The position numbers and the translations under genes are program-made. The notes under the pieces were generated by a model, which was not told the origin of the DNA, ran no database searches, and was given only the letters and a program-made list of their open reading frames with translations. From Rubrivivax sp. (GTDB lineage: Bacteria; Pseudomonadota; Gammaproteobacteria; Burkholderiales; Burkholderiaceae_C): 47,715 nucleotides of DNA. Position 1 is the stretch's first letter. Each line of letters starts with the position of its first letter. The stretch covers positions 1-47,715 of the forward strand of contig JAHCKS010000034.1 in the NCBI GenBank assembly GCA_026125665.1, read 5' to 3'. Below, one piece after another: positions 15,839 to 23,657 of this stretch.

Positions 15839-16869
15839 CGCCAGGGCCGGTCGTAGGCGCCGAGCGTTTGCTGCCGGCCCTCGGCCCAGCGGCCGAGCTC
15901 GGCGGTCCAGCCGGGCTGCACGGAAAAGCGCGCGCCCGAGGCGGCCTGGTCGATGGCCTCGCGCCACACGCGCGTGACGGCGGCCACGTAGCCAGGGCTG
16001 CGCTGGCGGCCCTCGATCTTGATCGCCGCGACGCCGGCGTCGACGAGCTGCGGCAGGATCGCCAGCGTGTTCAGGCTCGTGGGCTCCTCGATCGCGTAGT
16101 CGCGTGCTCCGTCGACCTCGAAGCGGCCCTTGCACAGCGTGGGGTAGCCGCGCGGCTCGTCGGGCGCGTAGCGGTCGATCAGCACGCCGTTCAGGCGCGC
16201 TTCCACGCCGGCCGGCGTCTCGTTCCAGCGCACGGCCGCGGGCGGCGAGCACACGCCGGCGGTGTTGGGCGACTGCCCGGTGACGTAGGACGACAGCGCG
16301 CAGCGCCCCTCGACCATCACGCACAGGCTGCCGAAGCCGAAGACCTCGATCTCGGCCGCGGTGTTCTTGATGACGTGCTGCACCTGCGAGAGCGTGAGCA
16401 CGCGCGGCAACACGGCGCGACGGATGCCGTAGCGCTCGCGGTAGAACTCGATCGCCTCGTAGGTGGTGGCCGAGGCCTGCACCGACAGGTGCAGCCGCAG
16501 CTGCGGCAGGTGGTCGCGCACGTAGGCCATCACCGCGGTGTCGGCGACGATCAGCGCGTCGGCGCTCAGCGCCGCGGCGCGCTCGACGGCGCGGCGCCAG
16601 GGCGTGTCGTCGCGCGCGTCGGCGAAGGTGTTCAGCGCCATCAGCACCCGGGCACCGCGCCGGTGCGCGTAGCGCACGCCCTCGGCGACCTGCTCGTCGT
16701 CGAAGTTCAGGCCGGCGAAGTTGCGCGCGTTGGTGGCGTCCTTCAGCCCGAGGTAGACGGCGTCGGCACCGGCGTCCACCGCCAGCTGCAGCGCGCGCAG
16801 CGAGCCGGCGGGGCAGACGAGGTCGGGCTTGCGCACGGCGGTGAGGGTGGTGGAGCCGGTGGCGGACAT
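15835..16869 (-). CDS. ubiU: O2-independent ubiquinone hydroxylase subunit UbiU
   Basis: A 344-residue U32-family protein. Residues DLVCPAGSLRALQLAVDAGAD start the barrel. The Fe-S cysteines are visible in FGFGSLCVMVEGRCALSSY, NTAGVCSPP and YPTLCKGRF, matching the four-cysteine [4Fe-4S] site of UbiU. Together with UbiV it performs anaerobic hydroxylation in ubiquinone synthesis, needed when denitrification uses ubiquinone without oxygen. It is the first gene of the operon. A weak FNR-like box at 16926 and a MITE-like repeat lie upstream. The first 13 residues are extra relative to the usual start, so a slightly later start is possible. Confidence 0.92.
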   Translation of the reverse strand: MSATGSTTLTAVRKPDLVCPAGSLRALQLAVDAGADAVYLGLKDATNARNFAGLNFDDEQVAEGVRYAHRRGARVLMALNTFADARDDTPWRRAVERAAALSADALIVADTAVMAYVRDHLPQLRLHLSVQASATTYEAIEFYRERYGIRRAVLPRVLTLSQVQHVIKNTAAEIEVFGFGSLCVMVEGRCALSSYVTGQSPNTAGVCSPPAAVRWNETPAGVEARLNGVLIDRYAPDEPRGYPTLCKGRFEVDGARDYAIEEPTSLNTLAILPQLVDAGVAAIKIEGRQRSPGYVAAVTRVWREAIDQAASGARFSVQPGWTAELGRWAEGRQQTLGAYDRPWR

Positions 16870-16925
16870 CGCCTGGTCGTCGTTGGTCAGGGTGCGGATG
16901 CTGACCGCCGGGCGGGCGGCCTTCC

Positions 16926-16939
16926 TTGTCCTGGTTCAA
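16926..16939 (-). promoter_or_regulatory. Weak FNR-like box before ubiU
   Basis: Read on the minus strand, TTGAA-CCAG-GACAA matches the FNR consensus at 7 of 10. It is 57 bases upstream of the ubiU ATG. FNR/Anr-dependent anaerobic expression of ubiTUV is established in other proteobacteria, which makes this weak match more credible. Confidence 0.35.
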
Positions 16940-16989
16940 GCGCGCGCCAGCGTGTCGACGATGAGATGAGACGGCAGAGCGTGGTGGCG

Positions 16990-17113
16990 GATCGGGCCGG
17001 CGGGGTGCCCTGCGCCGCGAATGTCCTCTTTCGGCGGCCCTGCTCCGCAAGCTCCGCAGGTCCCCCGAATGCCCCCTTGATTTCGCTGCGCAGGGCACCC
17101 CGCCGGCCCGATC
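16990..17113. mobile_element. 124-bp MITE-like element, copy 1
   Basis: Perfect 25-base terminal inverted repeats (16990-17014 and 17089-17113, beginning GATCGGGCCGGCGGGGTGCC) flank a core that starts CGCGAATGTCCTCTTTCGG and ends CCCTTGATTTCGCT. A second copy of identical length lies inverted at 37145-37268, with one difference in the core and two in one arm. No transposase is encoded. Together with the fragment at 17157 it fills much of the gene-free stretch 16870-17224. Confidence 0.88.
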
Positions 17114-17156
17114 AGGCACCGTGGTGCACCTCGTCGAAGACAGACCACGGTTCCCG

Positions 17157-17194
17157 CCAAGGACGCCGGGGGGTCGGCGCAGCGAAATCAAGGG
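17157..17194. repeat. Truncated copy of the second repeat type
   Basis: The sequence starting CCAAGGACGCCGG and running through GGTCGGCGCAGCGAAATC is the reverse complement of the right end of the element at 36988-37098, and then breaks off. The 43 bases between this fragment and the 124-bp element also share GACAGACCACG with the spacer at the other locus. The whole locus is therefore an inverted, partly deleted copy of the one inside the bcr operon. Confidence 0.75.
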
Positions 17195-17224
17195 CGTGGA
17201 CCGGCGGCGGGGCGGCGGCGGCGT

Positions 17225-17974
17225 TCAAGCAGGCCGGCGCGCGCTGCCGGCCGGCGCGAGCGGCAAGGGTGTGCAGACGAACTGGTTGTAGCTCGCCAGA
17301 TGCGACATGCCCAGCGGCCTGCGAAGGCCGGTGAACAGGTACTCCTCCAGGCGAAGGCCCTCGGTGTCGGGCCCCGCTTCGAATGCGTCGCCGCCGCGGC
17401 ACGCCAGCAGGGCGACGAACTCGTCCGCGTTGTACCGGTTGTGGTAGACGCGCAGCCCAGCGATGCGGTGCATGACCCGCGTCACCCGGCCGCCGCGAAG
17501 CCTCAGGTACGCTGCCCTCGCCTTCGCGCCGATGAGGCCGTGCGCGACCACGAGGCGGGGCCAACCGCTTGCCGGGCACTCGCCCAGGCGCAGCTCGGCC
17601 GCTTCTTCGCCGAAGATCTCGAAGTACGGTTCAGGCCCACACAGGATCGACGCGATGCGGTCGTCGCGGCGCGTCTTCATGATGGCCTGGGCCGCATCGT
17701 GGTGATGCTTCTCCGACCGCCACTCCGTCACGCTCCAGATGACATGGGGCTGGACCATGCACTGGGCGAACGTCCGCGAGAGCACGCCGCGCTGCGCGGT
17801 GAACTCCGTCTCCGCGAGCGCCATCGCCGACAGCGTCTCGTCGAGCTCACCTTGCGCCACGAAGGTCGCACAGATGGAGAAGATCGACACGATGGCATCT
17901 CGCAGTGTCTCGCCGGCGGCGCGCCGCCCTGCCCCCGAGGGGGGCGGCAGCGGCCGCGCGGCCCGCTTCGTCAT
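17225..17974 (-). CDS. Hypothetical protein, possible ABM-like fold
   Basis: A 249-residue protein with no confident family. After an arginine/proline-rich start, residues 30-135 (SIFSICATFVAQGELDETL through WSVTEWRSEKHHHDAAQ and PEPYFEIFGEE) have the rhythm of an antibiotic-biosynthesis-monooxygenase-like dimeric alpha-beta barrel. The second half (GLIGAKARAAYLRLRGG..., ...YHNRYNADEFVALLACRGG) may be a related repeat of that fold. ATG 17974 overlaps the stop of the upstream membrane-protein gene (ATGA), so it is translated with it. The fold suggestion is weak. Coding is supported by the coupled start and a reasonable residue composition. Confidence 0.6.
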   Translation of the reverse strand: MTKRAARPLPPPSGAGRRAAGETLRDAIVSIFSICATFVAQGELDETLSAMALAETEFTAQRGVLSRTFAQCMVQPHVIWSVTEWRSEKHHHDAAQAIMKTRRDDRIASILCGPEPYFEIFGEEAAELRLGECPASGWPRLVVAHGLIGAKARAAYLRLRGGRVTRVMHRIAGLRVYHNRYNADEFVALLACRGGDAFEAGPDTEGLRLEEYLFTGLRRPLGMSHLASYNQFVCTPLPLAPAGSARRPA

Positions 17975-18540
17975 GCCCCGGGTGCGGCCGCCGCGGCGGG
18001 CTCGCCGCGCGCCGCCGGGCGCGTGGACCGCATCGCGCAGGACAGCAGCACACCGAGCGCTGGCCACAGCAGCGCCGGCACGGTGCCCGATGGCTTCAGC
18101 ACCATCAACAGCAGCGTGCCGAAGTCGAGGCCGATCATCACGTCCAGCGCCAGCGCCGGCGCGAGGCGGTGGCGCAGCGCGTCGACACCGTCAGGTACCG
18201 CGCCGCTGCCGGCGCGCTGCGCCGCCAGCCCCAAGGCGCGGTGACCCGGGCCGACGAAGCGCACCGCCATTGCGAGATTGCCGATCCACGCCGCCGTGGC
18301 GACCCAGAACCAGGGCGTGCTCCACCAGCTGCGACCGAGCACGGCGCCCGAGGCCAGCACGAGGATGGCGAGCAGCGGGTTCAGTCGCGTCGCGCGCCTC
18401 ACCGCGTCGAGTGCGCCGCGCAGCGCCGACAGGTCGGTGGCCGCACGCACGCCGCTGCCGGCCAGGCGGGCGGCGACCGTGCCGCCCACCAGCAGCATCG
18501 CCGCCGCGATGTGCAGATACAGGACGAACGCGTGCGCCAT
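17971..18540 (-). CDS. DUF2269-like four-helix membrane protein
   Basis: A 189-residue integral membrane protein with four hydrophobic segments. It starts MAHAFVLYLHIAAAMLLVGG, where a histidine lies in the first helix as in DUF2269/CopD-like membrane proteins. Further helices are around LLAILVLASGAVLG, FWVATAAWIGNLAMAV and ALALDVMIGLDFGTLLLMVL. The C-terminal 20 residues are Ala/Pro-rich. It has a GAGGAGACC ribosome binding sequence, and its start is 19 bases after the preceding gene. It forms a three-gene minus-strand unit with 18560 and 17225. The function is unknown. Confidence 0.7.
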   Translation of the reverse strand: MAHAFVLYLHIAAAMLLVGGTVAARLAGSGVRAATDLSALRGALDAVRRATRLNPLLAILVLASGAVLGRSWWSTPWFWVATAAWIGNLAMAVRFVGPGHRALGLAAQRAGSGAVPDGVDALRHRLAPALALDVMIGLDFGTLLLMVLKPSGTVPALLWPALGVLLSCAMRSTRPAARGEPAAAAAPGA

Positions 18541-18559
18541 GATGGTCTCCTCGTCGCGG

Positions 18560-18976
18560 TCAACGCGTCGGTGTCGGCGTCGTGCCGGCGACCGTGACGT
18601 GCCTCGAGCGCAGCAGCGGCCACACCACGGCTGCGATGAGCGGGTCGGTCCCGGCGGTCGCTGGCAGCGGGGGCACGTGGCGGCTCGGCGCGTGGCGCAG
18701 CATGCGCGTGAAGCTCGCGAGCACGGGGGCGTCGGCCGGTGCGCGCCCGGGCCACACGCCATCGCGCAGCGGCAGCACCATCGCAGCCACCAGCGGGTCG
18801 GCCGGTGCGCCCGGCACGGCGGCGGCGCACGCGGCGGGGGGCGGGCTGGCCTCGTGGGCCCGCATCCGCTCGAAGCTGTCGCGCAGCGGGTCGAAGGCCA
18901 TGCCGTGGGAACTGGCCATCACCATCGCGGCGGCGACGCCGCCGTTCTTCAAGGTTGCCTTCAACATTGCGAACAT
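18560..18976 (-). CDS. Small exported protein with internal repeat
   Basis: A 138-residue protein starting at ATG 18976 after a GGAGA Shine-Dalgarno. Residues 1-27 resemble a signal peptide (MFAMLKATLKNGGVAAAMVM then ASSHGMA). The rest contains a twofold repeat: FERMRAHEASPPPA...DPLVAAMVLPLRDG and FTRMLRHAPSRHVPP...DPLIAAVVWPLLRS. I do not recognise the family. It is the first gene of an apparent operon with the four-helix membrane protein and the 17225 protein. The repeat and signal-like start argue that it is a real secreted or membrane-associated product. Confidence 0.6.
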   Translation of the reverse strand: MFAMLKATLKNGGVAAAMVMASSHGMAFDPLRDSFERMRAHEASPPPAACAAAVPGAPADPLVAAMVLPLRDGVWPGRAPADAPVLASFTRMLRHAPSRHVPPLPATAGTDPLIAAVVWPLLRSRHVTVAGTTPTPTR

Positions 18977-19143
18977 CGCGGGTCTCCAGGTGGGTGCGGA
19001 TCGCTCGTCGATCCGCGGTGCCGCCATCGTGCGTCCGCAGCGTTTCAAGCTCGCTTCGCCGCGCCGCCGCGGCCTGTTTCATTTGTTCGCGCCCGGCGCG
19101 GCCAGCGCGCGGCGGGCACGACGGGCGGGGCCGCTCGGCCGGC

Positions 19144-21948
19144 CTATGCCGGCCCGGCACCCGCCACGCAGCGGCGCACGCGTTCGACGAGGTCAGACGC
19201 GGCGAAGGGCTTCTCGAGCACCTCGGCGCCGCCGTCTCGGCGCAACTCGACCGGCAGCGGGGACAGCGTGTCGCCGGTGACGAACACGAAGCGTCGCGCG
19301 AGCGCGGCGTCGTGTTCGCGAACCACCCGCCACAGCGCGCCGCCGTCGATGCCGGGCATGCGCAGGTCGGTGACCACGACGTCGAATCTCCCCTCGCCCA
19401 GCAGCGCGAGCGCCACCGCGCCGGACTCGGCGGTGACCACCTTGTGCCCCGCCGCCTCCAGCGCGGCGCGCATCATCGACGCCAGCTCCGGTTCGTCGTC
19501 GACCACCAGCACGCGCGGGGCACTGGCCGTCGCGGCCGGCGGCACGAGCGGGGGTGCGGCCGGGGCGACGGGCGCCTGGGCCGGCGCCGGCTGCAGCGGC
19601 AGCTCGAGCCGGAAGCTCGCGCCGCGCCCGAACGGTGAATGGTCTTCCAGCCGCAGGCTGCCGCCGTGCCCGACGGCCACCGAGCGCGAGACCGCCAGGC
19701 CGAGCCCGGTGCCCACGCCCTCGGCCTTGGTGGTCACGAAGGCCTCGAAGATGCGTTCGCGGTCCGCCGGCGCGATGCCGGCGCCGTTGTCGGCGACGCG
19801 CAGCCACACCGTCCCTGCATCGTGGCCCGTCTCGACGCGCACGTGCCGGGGTGGCTCGACCTGCGCCACCGCCTGCTGCGCGTTGACGATCAGGTTCATC
19901 AGCACCTGGCCGAGCGGGTCGGCGTCGGCGACGACCAAGGGCAGGTCGCGCTGCAGCTGCTGCTCCAGCACGACGCCGCTGGTGCGCAGGCTGTACTGCA
20001 GCAGGTCGACGGCACCGCGCACGAGGTCGTTGAGCTGCACGGCCGCGCGCACGGCCGGCCGGCTGCGCGCCATCGCGAGAAAGCTGCGCACGATGCGGCC
20101 GCAGCGTTCGGCGGCCTCGCGGATGCGCACGGCATCGGCGCGCAGTGCCGGGTCGGTGCACTTGTCCTCGAGCAGGCTGGCGCGCCCCATGACGATCGCC
20201 AGCGGGTTGTTCAGCTCGTGCGCCACGCCGGCCAGCAGGCTGCCCATGGCCGCCAGCTTCTCGGCCTGGCGCAGCGCCTCGCGCTGGCGCGCGATCTCCT
20301 CCTGCGCCGCACGGCGCTCGCTGAGGTCGTACAGCGACGCCGTCACGAACGTCTCGTCGCCGACCTGCGTGCGCCAGAGCACCGCGTCCACCGGAAACCC
20401 GGTGCCGTCGCGCCGGTGCGCGGGCAGCTCGACGCGCCGGCCGATGAGCTGCGGGGGCTCGCCGCGACGCAGGCGACGCAGGTCCTCGACATAGGCATCG
20501 AGCACCGCGGCGGCGACGATCGTGCCCCCGGCGGGGCGCCCGATCATCTCCGCCCGCGAGTACGAGAACATGCGCTCGGCCGCCGGGTTGAACTCGACGA
20601 TCAGGCCCTGGGCGTCGGTCGACACGACCGCGGCCAGCGCGTGGTCGACGATGGCGGACTTCAGGGCCTCGCTCTTCCGCTCGCGCGCGGCGGCGTCGCG
20701 CCAGGCGGCGTAGGTGTCGCGCGTCAGCTGCAGCCACGGCGCCCAGTCCCGCGGCACCTTCGGCAGCGCCGCGGTCTCGTCGGACGACAGCCGGTTCAGG
20801 TAGTCCACGAGGCGCAGCGAAGGCTGCCCGAAGTGGCGCCAGATGTAGGTCGAGACGGCGAGGAACAGCACGAGCAGGAGCGCCCCGCCAGCGAGGTAGG
20901 GCCACAGCTCGAGCAGCACGCCGCGCCGCACGCCGGCGGCGTCGGTGGCATGGAACGCCGTCCACGGCGCGATCGACGAGCGGCGCGCCGCCACCAGCAG
21001 CGCGCCGACCTCCCGCGCTACCGGGGCGGCCAGCGCAGCGGCCACGCGCCCGGGCGGCGGCGGGGCGACACCGAGGACCGCGCCGGCGCGAACGTCGTGC
21101 GTGACGTGGTCCAGCACCAGCTCGCCTGCGCCGTCGACGACCCAGAAGCGCCCACCCCCGGCGTCGCCCGGGCCCGCCTCGAGCGCGGCCAGCGGTGCGT
21201 CGGCGAACACCAGTCGCCTGTCGGCGCTGCCGGGCACCACCATCGCCAGCGTCAGCACGCGCTGCCCGTCGGCGGCCGTGCGCACGCGCCAGGACAACTC
21301 CCCCTCGACGGGCACGCCACGCTCGCCCGAGGCGTCGACCTGCCCCGCGGCGCGGCGAATCGCTTCCGGTGCGTTCGCGGCCGACAGCTCGCCGTACCAT
21401 TGCGCCGAAGGCATCCACGGGTAGATCCAGACCTCCTCGGTGTCGACATCGATGTGGGTGACGCGGCCGAAGCGACCGCCACGCAGCATCATCAGCTGCA
21501 CATGCTCGGCAAACAGCGCGGCACGCTCCACGGCCGAGTCGCGCCGGTCGCCGTCGGTCCACGCGGGCCCGGCCAGGATGACCTGCGGCGCCACGTTGCG
21601 CAGCAGCTGCGGCAGCGCATCCAGCGTGTGGGTTCCCGCCGTATCCGGCGCCAGCGAGCGCTTGTCGACGTCGACCGCGCGCGCCAGGTAGCCCGCCGTC
21701 TGCACCGACACGCCCACGCGCAGCAGATCCTCGCGCATGCGCCCGAGCGCCGCGTCGAGCTGGGTCACGCGCCGGTCGGCGCTCGTCGCCAGCTGGCGCA
21801 GCGCGCCTGCCCTCACGATCTCGTACTGCAGCCGCAGCACGTAGACCGCCGCGGCCAGCACCGGCGCCGCCAGCGCGAGCATCAGCCACGCGTAGCGGCG
21901 GCGCAGGCGACGCACCGCGCGCCCGGGCACGGTTCGCGGCGCGATCAT
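19144..21948 (-). CDS. Hybrid sensor histidine kinase with PAS and receiver domains
   Basis: A 934-residue membrane sensor kinase. One transmembrane helix lies at about 20-40 and a second at 349-370, enclosing a roughly 300-residue periplasmic sensor region of no recognised family. A PAS domain follows at about 425-545, then HisKA with the phospho-accepting His577 (GVAHELNNPLAIVMG). HATPase motifs include DNGAGI at 720 and GTGLGLAVSRS. A C-terminal receiver spans 811-930 with acidic pocket DDE, Asp861 (VVTDLRMPG) and Lys913. The ATG overlaps the stop of the upstream response-regulator gene, so the pair is co-translated. The internal receiver suggests a phosphorelay or feedback step. The signal is unknown. 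Confidence 0.92.
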   Translation of the reverse strand: MIAPRTVPGRAVRRLRRRYAWLMLALAAPVLAAAVYVLRLQYEIVRAGALRQLATSADRRVTQLDAALGRMREDLLRVGVSVQTAGYLARAVDVDKRSLAPDTAGTHTLDALPQLLRNVAPQVILAGPAWTDGDRRDSAVERAALFAEHVQLMMLRGGRFGRVTHIDVDTEEVWIYPWMPSAQWYGELSAANAPEAIRRAAGQVDASGERGVPVEGELSWRVRTAADGQRVLTLAMVVPGSADRRLVFADAPLAALEAGPGDAGGGRFWVVDGAGELVLDHVTHDVRAGAVLGVAPPPPGRVAAALAAPVAREVGALLVAARRSSIAPWTAFHATDAAGVRRGVLLELWPYLAGGALLLVLFLAVSTYIWRHFGQPSLRLVDYLNRLSSDETAALPKVPRDWAPWLQLTRDTYAAWRDAAARERKSEALKSAIVDHALAAVVSTDAQGLIVEFNPAAERMFSYSRAEMIGRPAGGTIVAAAVLDAYVEDLRRLRRGEPPQLIGRRVELPAHRRDGTGFPVDAVLWRTQVGDETFVTASLYDLSERRAAQEEIARQREALRQAEKLAAMGSLLAGVAHELNNPLAIVMGRASLLEDKCTDPALRADAVRIREAAERCGRIVRSFLAMARSRPAVRAAVQLNDLVRGAVDLLQYSLRTSGVVLEQQLQRDLPLVVADADPLGQVLMNLIVNAQQAVAQVEPPRHVRVETGHDAGTVWLRVADNGAGIAPADRERIFEAFVTTKAEGVGTGLGLAVSRSVAVGHGGSLRLEDHSPFGRGASFRLELPLQPAPAQAPVAPAAPPLVPPAATASAPRVLVVDDEPELASMMRAALEAAGHKVVTAESGAVALALLGEGRFDVVVTDLRMPGIDGGALWRVVREHDAALARRFVFVTGDTLSPLPVELRRDGGAEVLEKPFAASDLVERVRRCVAGAGPA

Positions 21949-22706
21949 CGGATGCCGGCCGGCACGAACATGTAGCCCACGCCGCGCACCGTCCTGAGCA
22001 CCTCGGGCTTCTCGGGGGTGCGCTCGACCTTGCGGCGCAGGCGCATGACGCGAAGATCGATCGACCGGTCGAAGACGTCCCAGCTGCGGTGGTGCGCGCG
22101 TTCCATGATCAGGTCGCGGTTCAGCGGCCGGCCGGGGTTGCGCGCGAACAGAAGGACGAGGTCCAGCTCCGACGCGGTGAGCTCGACCTCGGCGCCGCGG
22201 GCATCGAACAGGCGACGCGTGCCGAGGTCCAGCGTGCAGGTCCCGAAGGCGATGCGGCCCGCCGGGCCGGCCGGCGAGCCGGCCTCAGGGCCCGCCGGCG
22301 CCACGTCCGCCGTCGCCGCGGCGGGCGGCGGCACGAGTTGCGCACGCCTGAGCAGGCCCTTCACGCGCGCCAGCAGCTCGCGCAGTTCGAACGGCTTGGC
22401 CACGTAGTCGTCGGCCCCCACCTCCAGCCCGACGATGCGATCGACCGCCTCGGAGGCCGCGCTCAGCATCACGATGCCCAGTCGCGGACGCTCGACGCGC
22501 AGCCAGCGCGCCAGCGACAGGCCGTCCTCGCCGGGCATGTGCACGTCGATCACCGCGACCTCCGGCTCGTCGGCGGCGACGATCGCACGCGCGGCGGCTG
22601 CGTCGCGCGCCATGAGAACGCGAAAGCCATGGCGGCCGAAGTACTCGCCGAGCAGACTCAGCAACTCGGTCTCGTCGTCGACCACCATCAGCGTCGGTGC
22701 TGCCAT
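21945..22706 (-). CDS. OmpR/PhoB-type response regulator
   Basis: A 253-residue two-component regulator. The receiver domain has Asp10/Asp11 and phospho-accepting Asp54 (AVIDVHMPGEDG), and the lysine in GADDYVAKPF. A glycine/alanine/proline-rich linker of about 30 residues leads to a winged-helix DNA-binding domain (ELTASELDLVLLFARNPGR, RSIDLRVMRLRRKVE, VRGVGYMFV). It is the partner of the hybrid kinase whose gene overlaps its 3' end by ATGA. Start ATG 22706 follows GGGAGGGTCGC. An FNR-like box lies about 200 bases upstream. Target genes cannot be deduced. Confidence 0.93.
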   Translation of the reverse strand: MAAPTLMVVDDETELLSLLGEYFGRHGFRVLMARDAAAARAIVAADEPEVAVIDVHMPGEDGLSLARWLRVERPRLGIVMLSAASEAVDRIVGLEVGADDYVAKPFELRELLARVKGLLRRAQLVPPPAAATADVAPAGPEAGSPAGPAGRIAFGTCTLDLGTRRLFDARGAEVELTASELDLVLLFARNPGRPLNRDLIMERAHHRSWDVFDRSIDLRVMRLRRKVERTPEKPEVLRTVRGVGYMFVPAGIR

Positions 22707-22901
22707 GCGACCCTCCCCGATGCGAAGCGGCGTTGGCGTGACAGCGTGCGCAGTCCGGGGCGCCCGCGCAGGGTCCACGCAAGCCGACCGCGGACCGACC
22801 AGCGCCGGACTGGCTTCGGGCACGGCCGCCTCGGCCGGGCGCGTGCGGTCTCGCTATCGCGCGTTGCCGTCGCGGTGTAGCGCGCGCGGCCGACCTCGAC
22901 C

Positions 22902-22915
22902 TTGAACTGAGTCAA
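22902..22915 (-). promoter_or_regulatory. FNR-like box upstream of the two-component operon
   Basis: TTGAA-CTGA-GTCAA matches the FNR consensus at 8 of 10 positions, about 196 bases before the response-regulator start. The gene-free stretch 22707-23204 holds this and a second, better box at 23133. No other feature was found there. Confidence 0.5.
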
Positions 22916-23132
22916 GCGGGCAGCGGCTCCAGGGAGCCGGGAGGTGGCCTCCGTCGGGTGGTCGGCCGAGCCCCCGCATGCACGGACGCGCGCGCTGCTC
23001 GACCGGGCCGGCCAGGAAGACCACCCGTTGTCGGCGCGAAGGCGCTGGCCGATCGCTGACTGCCGCCGAAGCGGGCGCCAGCGTTGACGGCGAGCGCCTG
23101 ACCCCTTGCTCCGGGGGGCCTGCTGTGCCGAC

Positions 23133-23146
23133 TTGAAGTGGATCAA
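23133..23146 (+). promoter_or_regulatory. Near-consensus FNR/Anr-like box
   Basis: TTGAA-GTGG-ATCAA matches TTGAT-N4-ATCAA at 9 of 10 positions, the best match in the window. It lies 59 bases before the GTG of the broken Calx-beta gene. It may serve that gene and the following glycoside hydrolase, or the divergent two-component operon. Confidence 0.6.
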
Positions 23147-23204
23147 GGCGACCGTCGTTCCCGAAGCATCTGATCAATGAAAGCGGTGGAGGCGAGGTGG
23201 CCGC

Positions 23205-23653
23205 GTGCGAAGCTCCAGCAACGCCAAGAACGAGTTGAGGCATCCATCGCCGCGCCGGCGCGCTGGGCGCGGCTTCCTCGTTGCCGCCGGGTTGGCGGCG
23301 CTCATGGCATCGGGGGCAGCGGCGGCGACAGCAGCCTCGATCCCCCGCCGTCCAGCCCGCCGCCTGCGCCGGCACCCGCCGTCGCAGTATCGGTCGCGGA
23401 CGCTTCGGTACGGGAGGGCTCGACTCGCACTCTCGTCTTCGCTGCGACGCTGACTGCGCCAGGAGCAGAAGTCGTGCGCCTTGGCGATGTCGTGCGCGAA
23501 GGCACCGCGCGTTCGGGGCGGGACTACATCGACACGAGCGGCCTGGCCGAGTTCGCGCCGGGCCGGATGCGCATCGACCTTACCGTACCCATCCTCGACG
23601 ATCCGCTGCACGAGGGCACCGAGGCGCTGCAGAAGCTGCGCCGCAGGCCCTGA
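23205..23653 (+). pseudogene. Frameshifted exported Calx-beta protein remnant
   Basis: Two frames complement each other. From GTG 23205 one reads a positively charged start and hydrophobic segment (GRGFLVAAGLAALMAS). The frame ending at 23653 reads GSGGDSSLDPPPSSPPPAPA followed by a Calx-beta-like domain (VSVADASVREGSTRTLVF, SGRDYIDTSGLAEFAPG, ILDDPLHEGTEAL). One extra G in the G5 run at 23312-23316 would join them into a single signal-peptide plus linker plus Calx-beta protein. The domain then ends abruptly at a stop after a few non-homologous residues. It could be a pseudogene, a sequencing error or a phase-variable gene. The glycoside hydrolase gene begins immediately after. Confidence 0.55.
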
Positions 23654-23657
23654 GGCC

